Made by a program: the position numbers and the translations under genes. Positions 7,359 to 15,244 of a DNA stretch of 18,429 nt are shown here, one piece after another. Below the pieces are notes generated by a model that made no database searches, was not told the DNA's origin, and was given only the letters and a program-made list of their open reading frames with translations. Every line of letters starts with the position of its first letter. Position 1 is the first letter of the stretch. This DNA is from CADEED01 sp039930985 (lineage in GTDB: Bacteria; Pseudomonadota; Gammaproteobacteria; Steroidobacterales; Steroidobacteraceae): NCBI GenBank assembly GCA_039930985.1, contig JBDTSV010000037.1:1-18429 (forward strand), written 5' to 3'.

Positions 7359-8150
7359 TTAGCGCCGGCGCGGAGGCGGAGGCGCGAAGCCCAGTGTGGA
7401 TTCATCCCAGAATCGGTTCTTCTCGCCACATTCCAGTATATGTTTGCGGCACAGCGCGTCACGCCACTCGTACTTGATGAAATGGCGGCTGTCCGGGTTT
7501 GCATTGGCCACGAACTCCACCTCGTGGGCACGGTCGACGCGCCGCTCACCATAGCCGGTGCCGGCGGATTTTTCCGCCGCCGAATCGGCGCGCGCTGATC
7601 GCGGCGCGGAGCCCGCCGCCGGCGCATCGTTCGAACGGTTTCGCCCGTCTTCTTCGTAAGGTTGATAGACCGGTGGTGGTGGCGGCACCTCGCGATACAC
7701 GGCGACCGCGATGACACCACGCGCGGACCGGTCACTGAATGCCTCCGCGTATGAGTCGCTCCAGTCGGTGAAATAAAACTCGTTGATGGCGTCGAGGTTG
7801 GCGCGCCACCCGGCGTAGTCCTGCGAGCCCCAGGCATCGAGCACATACATCGGCTCGGAGTGCGCCAGATCCGATTTCCTGCCGTTGATGATGTTGCGTC
7901 CGTCGACTGCGATGACGAGCCCGAGCCGCTCGCCCGTCGTGTTGCGCACGCGCACACCGTAGCGCGCGCCCTTCTCCGCCTGCAGGTAGGACCGCACCGC
8001 GCCGTCGCTCGTGCTCAGTGGAAACTCCCGGAAGGTCTGGCCGTCAGGGCCGACGATTTCGACGCTGACCGGTGATGGTGCGTGCGCGATCGCGGCGGCG
8101 GCAAACAGACAGCCAGCGATCAACAACACGACCCGATTCGGGGGCTTCAT
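7359..8150 (-). CDS. Conserved exported protein of unknown function
   Basis: A 263-residue protein with a clear signal peptide (MKPPNRVVLLIAGCLFAAAAIAHA). The frame is open further upstream, but ATG 8150 has GGAG about 8 bases before it and starts the signal peptide, so I use it. The mature part has a beta-rich region (about 27-153) with YGVRVRNTTGERLGLVIAVD, GRNIINGR, DAWGSQDYAGWRANLDAI and FTDWSDSYAEAF then GVIAVAVYRE. A proline-rich, low-complexity linker follows (154-195), then a short C-terminal module beginning GTGYGERR that contains its last two cysteines (234, 241). From memory this wording resembles a family of conserved exported proteins of unknown function in Gram-negative bacteria; I cannot name a Pfam entry. 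It is the first gene of a likely two-gene unit with the secretin-N protein. Confidence 0.78.
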   Translation of the reverse strand: MKPPNRVVLLIAGCLFAAAAIAHAPSPVSVEIVGPDGQTFREFPLSTSDGAVRSYLQAEKGARYGVRVRNTTGERLGLVIAVDGRNIINGRKSDLAHSEPMYVLDAWGSQDYAGWRANLDAINEFYFTDWSDSYAEAFSDRSARGVIAVAVYREVPPPPPVYQPYEEDGRNRSNDAPAAGSAPRSARADSAAEKSAGTGYGERRVDRAHEVEFVANANPDSRHFIKYEWRDALCRKHILECGEKNRFWDESTLGFAPPPPRRR

Positions 8151-8256
8151 TTGACATCTCCAGCGCGCACGCAGCTTGCGTACCCGAACATGAACGTCAC
8201 GCCGCAGCGCCACGGGTTAGCGGCGTCGATTCCCGCCAATCCCTTCACGGCATCAG

Positions 8257-8296
8257 TAGAATCCGCCACCCCATGCTGGAACCCATAAATGCTTGA
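8257..8296 (+). promoter_or_regulatory. Possible -10 element and 7-codon upstream ORF before the ABC-F gene
   Basis: TAGAAT at 8257-8262 is a 5/6 match to a -10 box; no good -35 is found 16-18 bases upstream. Transcription starting about 7 bases later would place ATG 8273 almost at the 5' end. This ATG opens a 7-codon ORF (MLEPINA) whose TGA (8294-8296) overlaps the first codons of the ABC-F gene (ATG 8289) in another frame. It could tune initiation by coupling, or be chance. Confidence 0.25.
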
Positions 8297-10190
8297 GCTC
8301 AGGGAATTGCGCCTGCGAAGAGGCGCCGCAGTGCTTTTCGACCGCGCGAATCTCACCATTTTCCGCGGCGACAAGATTGGCATCGTCGGGCGCAACGGAT
8401 GTGGCAAGTCGAGCCTGCTCGCATTGTTGCGCGGCGACCTCGGTGCCGACTCCGGCGACTACTCGGTGCCCGGAAAGCTCAACTTCGTCTCCGTGTCGCA
8501 GGAGTTGCCGAGAACCGAGGCGACCGTGCTCGAGTACGTACGCAGCGGCGATTCGCGTCTCATGGCCATCGAGGCGGAGCTCGACAAGGCACGCGCCGAC
8601 GACGACGGCATGAAAGAGGCGCACCTGTTAGGCGACTACGAGCTGGCCGGCGGCTACACCGCGGCCGCGCGAGCCGCGGAGCTCGCCGACGGTCTGGGTT
8701 TCGAGCCGGGCGACATCGAGCGCAAGGTCAAGGAACTCTCGGGCGGATTGCAGATGCGCGCCAACATGGCGCGTGCGCTGATGTCGCGCGCCGACGTGCT
8801 CATGCTCGACGAGCCCACCAACCACCTGGATCTCGACGCGGTGTTGTGGCTGGAGCACTGGCTGCAGAGTTTCGCCGGCACGCTGCTGCTGGTCTCGCAC
8901 GATCGGGAATTCCTCGATGACATCGTCAATCGCATCGTAAATCTCGAAAGCGGCCAGCTCACGCACTGGACCGGCAACTACACCGACTTCCAGCGCCAGC
9001 ACGCCGCCAGCATCCAGCAGTCGGCGGCCATGGCCGCCCGGCAGCAGCGCGAGACAGCGCGGCTGCATTCCTTCATCGATCGCTTCCGCGCGAAGGCGAG
9101 CAAGGCGCGCCAGGTGCAGAGCCGCATCAAGGCACTGTCCAAGCTCGAGACCATCACCACCTATCAGGAGCTCGACACTTTCGAATGGGAGTTTGCCGCG
9201 GCGAACAAACTACCGCAGCCGCTGGTCACGCTCGATGGCGCCTCGGCTGGCTACGGTGCGCGCACGGTGATCTCGCGCGTTGGCCGCTCGGTGAACCCGG
9301 GCGAACGCATCGGCATCCTCGGGCGCAACGGCGCCGGCAAGTCCACCCTGATGAAGCTGATCTCGGGCGCCCTGCCACCGAGCGGCGGCGAACGCGTCGC
9401 CTCCCCGGACCTCATCGTCGGCAACTTCGCGCAGCTCGAAGTCGACCGCCTCGATGCGCGCGACACCGCCTTGATAGCCCTCACCAACCGCATCGACGAG
9501 ATCGGTGCGCGCAATCAGTGGGACGAACAGCGCCGCCGCAACCACCTCGGCGGCTTCGGTTTCCGCGGCGACCGTGTATTCGAGCCCGTGGTGCATTTTT
9601 CGGGTGGTGAGCGCGCGCGGCTCGCGTTGGCGATCCTGGTGGCTGAGCGCCCCAACCTGCTGCTGCTCGACGAGCCCACCAACCATCTCGATTTCGAGAT
9701 GCGTCACTCGCTGATCACCGCGCTGCAGGACTTCGCCGGCGCGGTCATCGTCGTATCGCACGATCGCGGCCTGCTGCGCAGCGTCTGCGACCAGTTCTGG
9801 CTGGTCGCCGATGGCGCGGTCACCGATTTCGAAGGTGATCTCGAGGACTATTCCAACTGGCTGGAGAAGCGCGGCAGTGCCGCCGCCACCCCGGCCGCGC
9901 CCAAAGCGCGCAGCGACGCCGACAAGGGCGGCAAGCGGCGCAAGGACGGGGAGGCGCGCAAGGATTCGGCCCCGAAGCGCCAGGAGATCAAGACCATCGA
10001 GACATCCCTGGACAAACTAGGACAGGAACGAGCCAGGCTGGAAAAAGACCTTGCCGGCGTCGACTACACCCGTGACGCCGCGCACGCACGCAAGGTCACG
10101 GAACGCCACGCAGCTCTCATCCGCGAAGTAGAGCAATTGGAGACACGCTGGCTGGAGCTGTCGGAGCGGCTAGAATCGCTGAATGGCTGA
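8289..10190 (+). CDS. yheS: ABC-F family ATPase, YheS type
   Basis: A 633-residue cytoplasmic tandem ATPase without membrane segments. NBD1 has Walker A GRNGCGKS (34-41), signature LSGGLQ (150-155) and LMLDEPTNHLDLDAV (Walker B 171-175). NBD2 has GRNGAGKS (345-352), FSGGER (437-442) and LLLLDEPTNHLDFEM. Between them lies the charged helical linker (about 238-300, with RQQRETARLHSFIDRFRAKA) that defines ABC-F proteins. A C-terminal Lys/Arg-rich coiled-coil tail (about 535-630) follows. The layout and wording (RRGAAVLFDRA, GFGFRGD, EGDLEDYSNWL) match E. coli YheS closely rather than EttA or Uup. ABC-F proteins act on ribosomes; the role of YheS is thought to be relief of stalled translation. 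The last 8 bases overlap the phospholipase D-like gene, suggesting coupled expression. Confidence 0.93.
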   Translation: MLELRELRLRRGAAVLFDRANLTIFRGDKIGIVGRNGCGKSSLLALLRGDLGADSGDYSVPGKLNFVSVSQELPRTEATVLEYVRSGDSRLMAIEAELDKARADDDGMKEAHLLGDYELAGGYTAAARAAELADGLGFEPGDIERKVKELSGGLQMRANMARALMSRADVLMLDEPTNHLDLDAVLWLEHWLQSFAGTLLLVSHDREFLDDIVNRIVNLESGQLTHWTGNYTDFQRQHAASIQQSAAMAARQQRETARLHSFIDRFRAKASKARQVQSRIKALSKLETITTYQELDTFEWEFAAANKLPQPLVTLDGASAGYGARTVISRVGRSVNPGERIGILGRNGAGKSTLMKLISGALPPSGGERVASPDLIVGNFAQLEVDRLDARDTALIALTNRIDEIGARNQWDEQRRRNHLGGFGFRGDRVFEPVVHFSGGERARLALAILVAERPNLLLLDEPTNHLDFEMRHSLITALQDFAGAVIVVSHDRGLLRSVCDQFWLVADGAVTDFEGDLEDYSNWLEKRGSAAATPAAPKARSDADKGGKRRKDGEARKDSAPKRQEIKTIETSLDKLGQERARLEKDLAGVDYTRDAAHARKVTERHAALIREVEQLETRWLELSERLESLNG

Positions 10191-11721
10191 AGAGCCTGAC
10201 GGCACACTGATCGATACGTCTCCCCCGCCACCCGCGCCGCGACAAAAGCGGCGCCTGGGCCGGCTGTTTGTCTACGGATTTCTGGCTCTCTGGTCAGTGG
10301 TCGCACTCTGGAATCTCTTCAAGCCGCTGCCCGACGGCGTCGGCGTACGCGGCGCCATCGTCGACACGCCGCTCGCGCAATTGCGGTTTCTCAGTGATGT
10401 CACCGGCGCCGATGCATTCGGAGCACCGGTGTCGCGGCAACAGATCTTCGATGCGGTGTTCGCCATGATCGGCGAGGCGCGCGAATACCTGGTTCTCGAC
10501 TTCTTCCTGTTCAACAGCCAGCGCGGCGCCACGATCGGCGCAAAGCCTCATCGCGAGCTGTCCATCGAGCTGCGCGATGCGCTGCTGGCGCGCAAGCGGG
10601 CGCAGCCGCAGATGCACATCCTGGTGATCGCCGATCCCATCAACGACGTCTACGGCGGCCTGCCGTCGCGCGACTTCGCGCAATTGCGCGGCGCGGGAAT
10701 CGAGGTGGTGACACCCGACCTCGACGCGCTGCGCGACTCCAACGCCATCTACTCGGCGTTCTGGCGCCTGACCATGAAGTGGTGGTCGGGCGATGGTGCG
10801 GGCGAGCCCGTCCTGTCGAATCCGCTCGATGCCGGTCCTGACCGGGTGTCCTTCGGCGCCTGGGCGCGGCTGCTCAACTTCAAGGCCGATCATCGCAAGG
10901 TGATCATCGGCGACGACGGCAAGGGCGGCATGGCGGGCATCGTCACCTCGGCGAACCCGCACGACGCGAGCAGCATGCACTCAAATGTCGGCTTGCAGCT
11001 GAGCGGTGCGGCCCTTGCGCCCCTGCTCGACAGTGAACTCGCGCTGGCGGCCGGCGCCGGCTGGGTCCGCAGCTGGCAGCCACCGCAGGTGCCGGCGAGC
11101 GCAGCCGCGTCACCCGACACCACGGCTCGCGTGCAGGTGCTCACGGAAGGCGAAATCGCCGCAGCGCTGGTGCGCAACTTCGCCGGCGCGCGCGCCGGCG
11201 ACAGCATCGACATTGCGATGTTCTATCTATCCGAGCGCAACGTGATCCGGGCGCTGCTGGCCGCCGCCAGACGTGGTGTGACGGTGCGCGTGATCCTCGA
11301 TCCCAACAAGGATGCCTTCGGCCGGACCAAGAACGGCATTCCAAACCGCTCGGTGGCCACCGAGCTCGCGGCGGCCTCCGACGGCGCCATCAAGATTCGC
11401 TGGTTCCGCACGCATGGCGAGCAGTTCCACAGCAAGCTGGTTGCCATGCGTACCGCCACGGAATTCTGGTTCACGCTGGGCTCGGCGAATCTCACGCGGC
11501 GCAACCTGGAAAATTTCAATCTCGAGGCCAATGTCGCCGCGAGCGTGCCGCTGAACGCGGAAGTCGCCGCGCAGATCGGCGCGTGGTTCGAGTCGCTGTG
11601 GACCAATCGCGGCCCGCCCGAGCTCGAATACACCGCGGAGTTCGGCGCGTACGCCGACCCCTCGCAGGGAAGTTACTGGCTGTACCGCCTCATGGAAGCC
11701 ACCGGGCTATCTACTTTCTGA
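10183..11721 (+). CDS. Membrane-anchored phospholipase D-like protein
   Basis: A 512-residue protein with a short proline-rich cytoplasmic N-terminus, one transmembrane anchor (about 27-46) and two PLD-type halves. The first HKD motif is intact: DHRKVIIGDD (His237, Lys239, Asp244), followed by TSANPHD. The second is QFHSKLVAMRT (His416, Lys418), where the usual Asp is absent; GSANLTRRNLENFNLEANV follows with the conserved GSxN and Glu. The closest general type is cardiolipin synthase/phosphatidyltransferase-like PLD proteins, which act on phospholipids at the membrane. Substrate and direction of the reaction cannot be inferred. Its ATG lies inside the 3' end of the ABC-F gene (8-bp overlap). 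Its end overlaps the convergent lipoprotein gene by 15 bases. Confidence 0.85.
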   Translation: MAEEPDGTLIDTSPPPPAPRQKRRLGRLFVYGFLALWSVVALWNLFKPLPDGVGVRGAIVDTPLAQLRFLSDVTGADAFGAPVSRQQIFDAVFAMIGEAREYLVLDFFLFNSQRGATIGAKPHRELSIELRDALLARKRAQPQMHILVIADPINDVYGGLPSRDFAQLRGAGIEVVTPDLDALRDSNAIYSAFWRLTMKWWSGDGAGEPVLSNPLDAGPDRVSFGAWARLLNFKADHRKVIIGDDGKGGMAGIVTSANPHDASSMHSNVGLQLSGAALAPLLDSELALAAGAGWVRSWQPPQVPASAAASPDTTARVQVLTEGEIAAALVRNFAGARAGDSIDIAMFYLSERNVIRALLAAARRGVTVRVILDPNKDAFGRTKNGIPNRSVATELAAASDGAIKIRWFRTHGEQFHSKLVAMRTATEFWFTLGSANLTRRNLENFNLEANVAASVPLNAEVAAQIGAWFESLWTNRGPPELEYTAEFGAYADPSQGSYWLYRLMEATGLSTF

Positions 11722-12387
11722 AGCCGACCTCTCGCCGGCTGGCCTCTCACCGACCGGCTTTTCATTGGCAACGGCCGCAGACACGGCACGGCCCAGCTCC
11801 GTCATGGCCGTGGCGGTTGCGGATTCGAAGGCCGCCACCACGGCGTTGAGCCGATCCTCGCTGGCCGCCGCCGATCCCTGCGCCGTGAAGCTCGCGAGCA
11901 ATTCGCGCTCGCGATGCTTGCCGAGCGTGCAATCGAGCGCCACCTGGACGGTGGGAACGCTCACGTTCTTCGTGTAGTCCGCCTCGAAACGCCGCAGCGC
12001 GCAGCGCAGGCTGTATCGCGGCGAGAACGGCGCGGAATCATCGAACACGGCAGAGAACGCGCCGGTGGCACGCAGCGCATCGACCATCACGCTCTCGACG
12101 ACGTCGGGCGCCGGCGCCGCCCAGCGGCTGGCGGCGTAGAAGTCGAAACGCTGGTCGCTGCGCAGCAGGGCAATGCGTTCCGATTCGAGCCCCGGCCCCG
12201 CTTCGGGCCGCTGCAGCAACACGCTGCCGACCGTGGCCGCGGCGGCTGGGCCAACGGCTGGCGGCAGCCGCAGCACATAGGATTGCGGCGCCGGCAGGGT
12301 GCTGTCGAACACGCCTCCGCAGCCGGTCGAGGCCAGCGCACCTAACAAGATTGGACCCAGGAAGAGTGGCAACCGGCGCGTCGTCAT
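11707..12387 (-). CDS. ABC-type transport auxiliary lipoprotein (PqiC/YmbA-like)
   Basis: A 226-residue exported protein. The N-terminus MTTRRLPLFLGPILLGALASTGC looks like a lipoprotein signal with Cys23 as the lipidated residue, although the residue at -3 is Ser rather than Leu, so the lipobox is degenerate. The mature start APQSYVLRLP, the FDFYAASRWAAPAPDVVESVMVDALRATGAFSAV block and the later ALDCTL...LASFTAQGSA strand pattern fit the ABC-type transport auxiliary lipoprotein family (PqiC/YmbA). In Pqi-type systems such lipoproteins sit at the outer membrane and complete the MCE bridge. Here it is the last gene of the lipid transport cluster, sharing ATGA with the MCE gene. The C-terminal tail (after about 200) is Glu/Ser/Arg-rich and probably disordered. 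Confidence 0.83.
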   Translation of the reverse strand: MTTRRLPLFLGPILLGALASTGCGGVFDSTLPAPQSYVLRLPPAVGPAAAATVGSVLLQRPEAGPGLESERIALLRSDQRFDFYAASRWAAPAPDVVESVMVDALRATGAFSAVFDDSAPFSPRYSLRCALRRFEADYTKNVSVPTVQVALDCTLGKHRERELLASFTAQGSAAASEDRLNAVVAAFESATATAMTELGRAVSAAVANEKPVGERPAGERSASESR

Positions 12388-13319
12388 CGCGGAATCTCCA
12401 CGCCGCGGTAGCTCGGCTCGTATAAAAGCTGCGACGGGTCGGCCTTCAGGCTGCGCGACAACTCACGGAACTCCTGCGCGGCAGTCCGGCTGTCGCGCAG
12501 GAGCCGCTCGATCTCCGGCAGGCTGTCACGCAGGAACAAGCCTAGATCTTCGCGGTGCTCGGCCATTAGTCGATCCAGATTCGCCGTGGTCTTGGCGAGG
12601 TTTTCGGAAATGGCGCGGATGCGTTCGGAAGCCACGGTCAGATTCGGTGCCGAGGTGTCGATGAACTGGCGGGCGCCGGCCGCCGCGACGCGCACGTCAG
12701 CCAGCGTCGCCTTGAGGTCGGCAATGACCACCGCCGCATCGCGCATTGCGCCCGGCAAGGTGCTCGAGCTCATTTCTATGTTTTGCATGGTCTCGGCGAA
12801 GGATTTGATGTTTTCATCCGACAGCACGCGCGCCGCGCGGTCCACCACTACGGTGGCGCGGCCGACGAGATCGGGAAGGCTCGCCAGCAGCCGGTCGAAA
12901 TTGGACTGCACCGTGTCGATGACCGGGTACTTTTCGCTTGGAACCGAAGCCATGACTCTCTTCGTGCTGGCATTTGCCAGCAGGTCGATATATAGCAACC
13001 CGGTGACGCCTTGCATCGACAGCGATGCGAGCGTGTCCTTGGAGATCGGCGTGCTCGAATCGATGTCGGCGATGACCTGCACGCGGTCCGAGGCGCGCGC
13101 GTCGATGCGGATGGCAATCACGCGGCCGACATCGACACCGAGGTAACGCACCGTACTGCCGCGGTTGAGCCCCGAGACGCTGCCCTGGAAGTAGATCTCG
13201 AAACGCCGGTAGTCGCGCGCGTCACCGCTGCCCGCGTACCAGTACACGAACAGGGCTGCCATGGTGGCGATGAGCAGCACGAAAGCGCCCACGGCGGTGT
13301 AGTTAGCCTCCCGTTCCAT
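12384..13319 (-). CDS. MlaD-type MCE domain protein, lipid transporter substrate-binding subunit
   Basis: A 311-residue protein with a single N-terminal transmembrane helix (about 11-29) followed by one MCE domain (about 36-125). The latter shows FQGSVSGLNRGSTVRYLG, VDVGRVIAIRI and the LASLSMQGVTGLLYIDL block typical of MlaD/Mce proteins. The remaining ~170 residues are predicted-helical heptad-like sequence, longer than the tail of E. coli MlaD (183 residues in total). This suggests a needle or tube-like periplasmic extension toward the outer membrane, as in Mce/PqiB-like proteins. The frame is open further upstream, but ATG 13319 overlaps the ATPase stop as TAATG and gives the expected short cytoplasmic start MEREANYTAVG. 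It forms one transport complex with its neighbours. Confidence 0.92.
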   Translation of the reverse strand: MEREANYTAVGAFVLLIATMAALFVYWYAGSGDARDYRRFEIYFQGSVSGLNRGSTVRYLGVDVGRVIAIRIDARASDRVQVIADIDSSTPISKDTLASLSMQGVTGLLYIDLLANASTKRVMASVPSEKYPVIDTVQSNFDRLLASLPDLVGRATVVVDRAARVLSDENIKSFAETMQNIEMSSSTLPGAMRDAAVVIADLKATLADVRVAAAGARQFIDTSAPNLTVASERIRAISENLAKTTANLDRLMAEHREDLGLFLRDSLPEIERLLRDSRTAAQEFRELSRSLKADPSQLLYEPSYRGVEIPR

Positions 13320-14086
13320 TATCGTTCTTTTTCCTTGCCGAACCGAATGGCGCGCTCTCCGTGGAAATATGCCTGGATCCACGGGTGTGGATTGCGCGTG
13401 ATGCCCTCGAGGGTATCGCTGGTCATCTTGCGGTCGATAATCACCCCGACACGATTGCAGGTTCTGAAGATGGTGTCGAGATCGTGCGTGATCATGATGA
13501 CGGTGAGCCCCAGCTGGTGGCGCAGGTCCATGAGCAGTTCGTCGAAGGCGGCGGCGCTGATGGGATCGAGGCCGGCGGTAGGCTCATCGAGCATGAGCAG
13601 CTTCGGATCGAGCGCCAAGGCGCGCGCCAGCGCAGCGCGCTTGATCATGCCGCCGGAGAGCTGCGCGGGAAATTTGCGCGCCGCCTCGTCGGCGAGGCCG
13701 ACCAGGCGAATCTTCAGCAACGCGAGCTCATCGAGCGCGCGCGGCGACAGCTGCAGATGCTCGAGCATCGGCAGCTGCACGTTTTGCAGCACCGTGAGCG
13801 ACGAGAACAGCGCGCCCTGCTGGAAGGTGACCCCGTAGGCCGCCTTGATTACCTTGAGTTCGGCCGTGGAAAGCCGGGTGAGGTCGCGGCCCATCATCGT
13901 CACCGCACCGGCCTGGGGCCGTTGCAGGCCGAGGATGGAACGCAGCAGCACGGATTTACCCGATCCAGATCCGCCGACGATGCCGAACACCTCGCCCCTC
14001 TCGACGGTCATGTCGAGATGGTCGTGCACCACTTGGGCACCGAAACGGTTCACCAGGCCGCGGACTTCAATGAGAGGTTCGGCCAT
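13319..14086 (-). CDS. MlaF-type lipid transport ABC ATPase
   Basis: A 255-residue single ATPase domain powering the neighbouring permease. Walker A is GGSGSGKS (38-45) and the Q-loop is FQQGALFSSLTV (88-99). The signature is LSGGMIKRAALARAL (143-157), Walker B LLMLDEPTAGLDP (163-175), and the switch His is 201 in ITHDLD. The GALFSSLTVLQNVQLP and LSGGMIKR wording is characteristic of the MlaF/Ttg2A family. The last residues (EKER) are charged. ATG 14086 overlaps the permease stop by one base (TGATG) and its own stop overlaps the MCE gene start by one base, so all three are translationally coupled. Confidence 0.93.
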   Translation of the reverse strand: MAEPLIEVRGLVNRFGAQVVHDHLDMTVERGEVFGIVGGSGSGKSVLLRSILGLQRPQAGAVTMMGRDLTRLSTAELKVIKAAYGVTFQQGALFSSLTVLQNVQLPMLEHLQLSPRALDELALLKIRLVGLADEAARKFPAQLSGGMIKRAALARALALDPKLLMLDEPTAGLDPISAAAFDELLMDLRHQLGLTVIMITHDLDTIFRTCNRVGVIIDRKMTSDTLEGITRNPHPWIQAYFHGERAIRFGKEKER

Positions 14087-15201
14087 CAGATGTCCAGCTG
14101 CCAGAAGGCGATCGCGAACATCGCGTTAGCGAAGATCACGAGGAAGATGGACTGCACCACAGCCACGGTAGTCAGGCGGCCGAGCTCACGCGAGGAGTCG
14201 CGCACTTGCAGACCACGGTACGTGCCGGACAGCGCGATCAACAGTCCGAACACCGGCGCCTTGATGATGCCCACCCAGAACGTGGTGGGCGCGATGGCAT
14301 CCTGCACCCGCTCCAGATACAGCACCAGCGGCATGTCGAGCAGCCATTTGCACAACAGCGCGCCGCCCGTGAGCCCGATGAAATCGGCGATGACCGCGAG
14401 CAACGGCATGGCGATGACCAGGCCGATCACGCGCGGGAGTATGAGGACTTCGTGCGGCTCGACGCCGATCGCATGAAGCGCATCCACCTCTTCGTTGAGT
14501 TTCATCGCGCCTATCTCGGCGGCGAATGCGCTGCCTGAGCGTCCAGCAACAATAATGGCGGTGAGCAGGACGCCGAGTTCGCGCAGCACGCCGACCGTGA
14601 CGATATCGACCACGAAGATTTCCGCGCCGTACTCACGCGCCTGCTGCGCGGCGATGTAGGCGATGATCAGCGTGATGAGGAACGCGATCAGCGAAACGAT
14701 GGGGATGGCGGTGATGCCGGTTTCGTAGACATGCCGGGCGATGGATGCCGGCCGAAGCCGGCGCCAGCTCGTGCACGCTTTGAGGAACGTCATCGTCGCG
14801 CGCCCGATGAAATCGAGCGAGAACATGAAAGCCTGCACCCGGCGCGTCACATTCCGGCCAAGCGCGCTCACCGGCTCGAAGCTCGGTTCCGACGACGACG
14901 GTGGCGACGCGTGAACTTTGCCCGCCAAAGTCGAATCGATGAGTTCGAGCTGGCCGGGCCGCGGCCCCGTGAATTGGACTTCGACGCCGGCCGTCTCCGC
15001 CGCCAGCAGCCAGTTGCGCAGCGCCCAGGCCCCGGCGAGATCGAGCTCGAGCGACTCAGGAACGGTGACGCGGACCACGCGGGCGCCGTCAAAGGACAAC
15101 GCCGCGAGCTCGGCCTCAATGGCGGGCAGTTCAGCGCCGCGCCAGCTACCCGCTAGTTCGACTTGGAGATTGTTGCCGTCACGCTGGGCGCTTAGATGCA
15201 T
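14086..15201 (-). CDS. MlaE-type permease with fused N-terminal STAS domain
   Basis: A 371-residue inner-membrane subunit of a lipid ABC transporter. Residues 1-95 look like a STAS domain (VELAGSW, VVRVTVPESLELDLAGAWALRNWL, GQLELIDSTL), the same fold as stand-alone MlaB. Residues 120-371 are the MlaE/YrbE permease with about five hydrophobic segments. It has the family hallmark ELGVLLTAIIVAGRSGSAFAAEIGAMKLNEEVDALHAIGVEP, here spread over 208-249, and the C-terminal ALSGTYRGLQV. The fusion explains why no separate mlaB is present. The start ATG 15201 has no clear Shine-Dalgarno. The gene follows the ABC-2 permease stop after 43 bases, so it may be co-transcribed with it or use a promoter inside that gene. 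Confidence 0.92.
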   Translation of the reverse strand: MHLSAQRDGNNLQVELAGSWRGAELPAIEAELAALSFDGARVVRVTVPESLELDLAGAWALRNWLLAAETAGVEVQFTGPRPGQLELIDSTLAGKVHASPPSSSEPSFEPVSALGRNVTRRVQAFMFSLDFIGRATMTFLKACTSWRRLRPASIARHVYETGITAIPIVSLIAFLITLIIAYIAAQQAREYGAEIFVVDIVTVGVLRELGVLLTAIIVAGRSGSAFAAEIGAMKLNEEVDALHAIGVEPHEVLILPRVIGLVIAMPLLAVIADFIGLTGGALLCKWLLDMPLVLYLERVQDAIAPTTFWVGIIKAPVFGLLIALSGTYRGLQVRDSSRELGRLTTVAVVQSIFLVIFANAMFAIAFWQLDI

Positions 15202-15244
15202 GGCGGCCGCGAGTGTAACCCGCGGACCGCCAGCATCGGGCCCC

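Noticed and set aside
8169..8181. ACGCA-GCT-TGCGT inverted repeat in the divergent gap between the unknown exported protein and the ABC-F gene
   Set aside because: Five-bp arms with a 3-base loop are too short to call an operator without conservation data.
15202..15244. CCGCG/CGCGG short inverted repeat between the ABC-2 permease and MlaE-type genes, as terminator
   Set aside because: Only a 5-bp stem with a 9-base loop and no T-run; expected by chance at this GC content.
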